Shown piece by piece: positions 5,047 through 7,034 of a stretch of 7,034 bases of DNA (positions are counted from its first letter, which is position 1; each line of letters opens with the position of its first letter). The position numbers and the translations under genes were made by a program. Below the pieces are notes generated by a model, which saw only the letters and a list, made by a program, of their open reading frames with translations, did no database searches and was not told where the DNA came from. Source of the stretch: an uncultured Clostridium sp. (GTDB lineage Bacteria; Bacillota; Clostridia; Clostridiales; Clostridiaceae); assembly GCA_934746785.1 (NCBI GenBank), contig CAKVFO010000166.1, forward strand, positions 1-7,034, read 5' to 3'.

Positions 5047-5778
5047 TTAAGGATATATATATTGCTTTATAGGTACCTCAATTGCTTCTGCTTTCTCTAC
5101 ATCAATATATATAGAATCTAATAACTTATTATCATTATTTTTTTTTAAAGTTCCTGTAATCTTATACCATGAATTTTCATTATATTGTTTATTATCTTTA
5201 CATAAGAATCCTGTAATCTGCATATCTGAAGCACAGCAGGACATAACATATCTTGCAATTACAAATTGATTTTCTTTAATAGATTCATCTTTATATATAA
5301 AACCTATAACTTGAACTTTCCTATTATTGCAGCTGTCAATATCATTAAATATTTTATCACGAAGAGATAAGTAATTTTCATCATTAATTACTATAACTTC
5401 ATTATTGTATTGACTATTATCTTCATCTATTACATTATCTGTTAAGAGACTCTCCTTATTATTATTGGAATAATTACTATCTATAGTTTTAGTTGAAACT
5501 ATATCTTTACTTGGATCAAAAAACAGTACAACTAGCAAAGGAAGAATAAATAATTTATAACTGCTAAGATATGCAGGTTTAGTTCTATTTTTACCAATAC
5601 TAATTAATAAAGAAATTGATACAATTATCATTAACATAATACTAAACTTTACAAAGGGCAGAAGCCTTGGATGCATAATTTTTAGTAAGTCACCTGTTAC
5701 TATAAATCTAATATATATGATGCTTAAAGTAACTAAAATAATTAACTTTAGCAATGTTTCTCTATTATATCTATTCAT
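5047..5778 (-). CDS. ycgQ: YcgQ-like membrane protein (TIGR03943 / DUF1980)
   Basis: This 243-residue protein is the standard partner of the YraQ/YcgR permease encoded just upstream. The N-terminal part has two hydrophobic segments (about 8-28 and 41-61) and a third near 72-88, with HPRLLPF (36-42) between the first two. An Asn/Asp/Ser-rich linker (about 97-125) follows, then a soluble domain probably outside the membrane. The hallmark motif is ARYVMSCCASD, with adjacent cysteines at 181-182; family members usually read R(F/Y)...CC.AD, so it is slightly divergent but intact. These cysteines are the likely metal or thiol ligands, which is inference. The start ATG follows AAGGAG with 10-nt spacing, and the gene lies 16 nt after the permease stop, so the two are cotranscribed. 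B. subtilis YcgQ is the reference name; its precise biochemical role is not settled to my knowledge. Confidence 0.88.
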   Translation of the reverse strand: MNRYNRETLLKLIILVTLSIIYIRFIVTGDLLKIMHPRLLPFVKFSIMLMIIVSISLLISIGKNRTKPAYLSSYKLFILPLLVVLFFDPSKDIVSTKTIDSNYSNNNKESLLTDNVIDEDNSQYNNEVIVINDENYLSLRDKIFNDIDSCNNRKVQVIGFIYKDESIKENQFVIARYVMSCCASDMQITGFLCKDNKQYNENSWYKITGTLKKNNDNKLLDSIYIDVEKAEAIEVPIKQYIYP

Positions 5779-5794
5779 ATAAAATAAACTCCTT

Positions 5795-7034
5795 TTATAA
5801 TGGTATAAATAGTAATACTAAAAATGAAATAATAAGTACAATAAATATATACCTTAATATAAAAGATTTCTTAAAGTATGCTGTAAGCATTATGGTGTTC
5901 TTTATATCTATCATAGGTCCTAGAACTAAAAATCCTAATATAGAGTTCATAGGAGCAATATTTAAAAATCCCTTTGCTACAAAAGCATCAGATGTTGAGC
6001 ATATAGATAAAAGGAAAGCAATTAACATCATAAATAATAAATAGCTTATATTATTTTTAGGTATTGCACTCAGCATATTATAAGAATTTAATAATTGCAG
6101 CAATGATGTAAATAAAGCACCAACTATTAAAAATTTACTTACTTTAAAGAATTCATCTGCTGTTCCCTTTAATATTCCATTAAACTTTTCTAAGGGTAAC
6201 GCACCTTTATAAGTTCCATTACAAAGATCGCAGTTACAATTTCCTATAAAGTCATTAACTATATTTTCTTTCTTTTCTCTTCCTAAAATCAGGGAAGATA
6301 TAACTGATATAGATATCCCTAAAACTACTCTTAAGAAAACTATTCTTATGCTGCTTTGAAAAGCATAATAAGTTGATATTATGGATATTGGATTCATAAT
6401 TGGAGCTGACAGCATAAATGCAATTACAGCATTTAAAGGTACTCCTTTATTTAAAAATCCTAATGCAAGGGGTATTGTGCCGCAATCACATATAGGAAAT
6501 AGTAATCCTAAAATAGACGCAGTTATAGATGATACTAATTTATTTCCTTTAAATATCTTATATATCCACTCATCAGGTATACAAATTTGAATTAAAGAAG
6601 AAACAAATGAACCTATTAATATAAAAGGAAAGGCTTCTAGAAGTATTGAAATAAAATTAACCTTAAAGGATGTAAAAAGTTTAACTGCTTCATCACCTCT
6701 TCTAGTAAGGTTTATATATGATACTAAAGTAAATATAAATAATATGGAAAATATAATTAATAGTATTTTCAGCAAACCATCAAAGGTGACTTTTTCATTA
6801 TAATAGTTCAAACAAATTTTCTTATCTTTTATTTTTTTATTTAAGTCATCTAAATCTTTGATTTTAAAGATTTTAGGATGACATTCATTAGTCTTAATAA
6901 AATTAATTATATCCTTTACTGCTTTCTTATTTTCTTTATTACAGTTATTTACAATTACTAAATTACTATAAGTTATATGGGACAAGAAAAAAGTAGTAAA
7001 ATTTCTAAGGTATATTTCTGTTTTATTGCTGTCT
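5795..7034 (-). CDS. YraQ/YcgR-type permease (UPF0718/DUF318) fused to a CobW-like G3E GTPase end, 5' partial
   Basis: The permease part (roughly codons of 5795-6780) has eight or so membrane helices and clear family motifs: FPFILIGSFVSS, FPICDCGTIPLALGFLNKG, AFMLSAPIMNPIS, and near the end CSTSDAFVAKGF and FLVLGPMIDIKN. Cysteine pairs occur in the membrane (PICDCG, near 6482-6490) and in a loop reading NCNCDLCN (6221-6238), possible metal ligands. The frame has no stop from 6985 to the window edge, and the TTG at 6983-6985 has no ribosome binding site, so the real start is beyond 7034. The part before the first helix contains YLRNFTTFFLSHITYSNLVIVNNC. This resembles the segment of CobW-like GTPases in which a YL.NF..FF..QI pattern leads to the guanine-specificity strand. 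I infer an N-terminal GTPase domain fused to the permease. It forms an operon with the YcgQ-like gene and probably works with it in metal or metalloid handling. Confidence 0.82.
   Translation of the reverse strand, partial: DSNKTEIYLRNFTTFFLSHITYSNLVIVNNCNKENKKAVKDIINFIKTNECHPKIFKIKDLDDLNKKIKDKKICLNYYNEKVTFDGLLKILLIIFSILFIFTLVSYINLTRRGDEAVKLFTSFKVNFISILLEAFPFILIGSFVSSLIQICIPDEWIYKIFKGNKLVSSITASILGLLFPICDCGTIPLALGFLNKGVPLNAVIAFMLSAPIMNPISIISTYYAFQSSIRIVFLRVVLGISISVISSLILGREKKENIVNDFIGNCNCDLCNGTYKGALPLEKFNGILKGTADEFFKVSKFLIVGALFTSLLQLLNSYNMLSAIPKNNISYLLFMMLIAFLLSICSTSDAFVAKGFLNIAPMNSILGFLVLGPMIDIKNTIMLTAYFKKSFILRYIFIVLIISFLVLLFIPL

Noticed and set aside
6983..6985. TTG as the start of the permease
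   Set aside because: There is no ribosome binding site before it and the frame is open for 16 more codons to the window edge with protein-like sequence that matches a G3E GTPase pattern.
1..7034. tRNA, rRNA, CRISPR array, insertion sequence or phage genes
   Set aside because: No cloverleaf, no regularly spaced repeats, no transposase, integrase or phage motif was seen on either strand.

Overview
The window is very AT-rich (I judge below 30% GC by eye) with strong AAAGGAG/AGAGGTG-type ribosome binding sites, AT-rich codon choice, TTG and ATG starts, and intrinsic terminators with U runs. This points to a low-GC Firmicute, most likely a Clostridium-type anaerobe. The species cannot be fixed from this sequence. 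Every gene I can support lies on the minus strand, so transcription runs from right (7034) to left (1).

Right to left: (1) 7034-5047 is a two-gene membrane operon. It holds a YraQ/YcgR-type permease (UPF0718, DUF318/ArsP_1 superfamily), whose reading frame is still open at the window edge and carries what looks like the end of a CobW-like G3E GTPase domain, followed 16 nt later by its usual partner, a YcgQ/TIGR03943 (DUF1980) protein. Cysteine motifs in both, and the GTPase-like part, suggest metal handling. (2) 5046-4237 has no gene over 60 codons but is not empty. It holds a perfect 17-bp hairpin, a 12-bp inverted repeat with a 46-nt loop, a possible 33-aa ORF, a well-supported 55-aa gene with an HTH-like stretch, its long-stem terminator, and a 10-aa leader ORF. 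(3) 4236-3403 is a CmpB-type (PF06541) membrane protein with a long charged tail; its stop codon lies inside its own terminator. (4) 3329-2397 is an EamA/DMT-family exporter with a TTG start. (5) 2232-1 is gshF (gshAB), the bifunctional glutathione synthesis enzyme, cut by the left edge shortly before its C-terminus and preceded by a strong SigA-like promoter.

The genes look like separate transcription units rather than one pathway, apart from the permease/YcgQ pair. Glutathione synthesis and a thiol/metal-type membrane complex could both serve redox or metal stress, but the sequence does not link them. The least ordinary part is the 4237-5046 interval. There, short ORFs with good ribosome binding sites coincide with inverted repeats that cover or enclose their start regions. 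The second item of interest is the apparent GTPase-permease fusion at the right edge.
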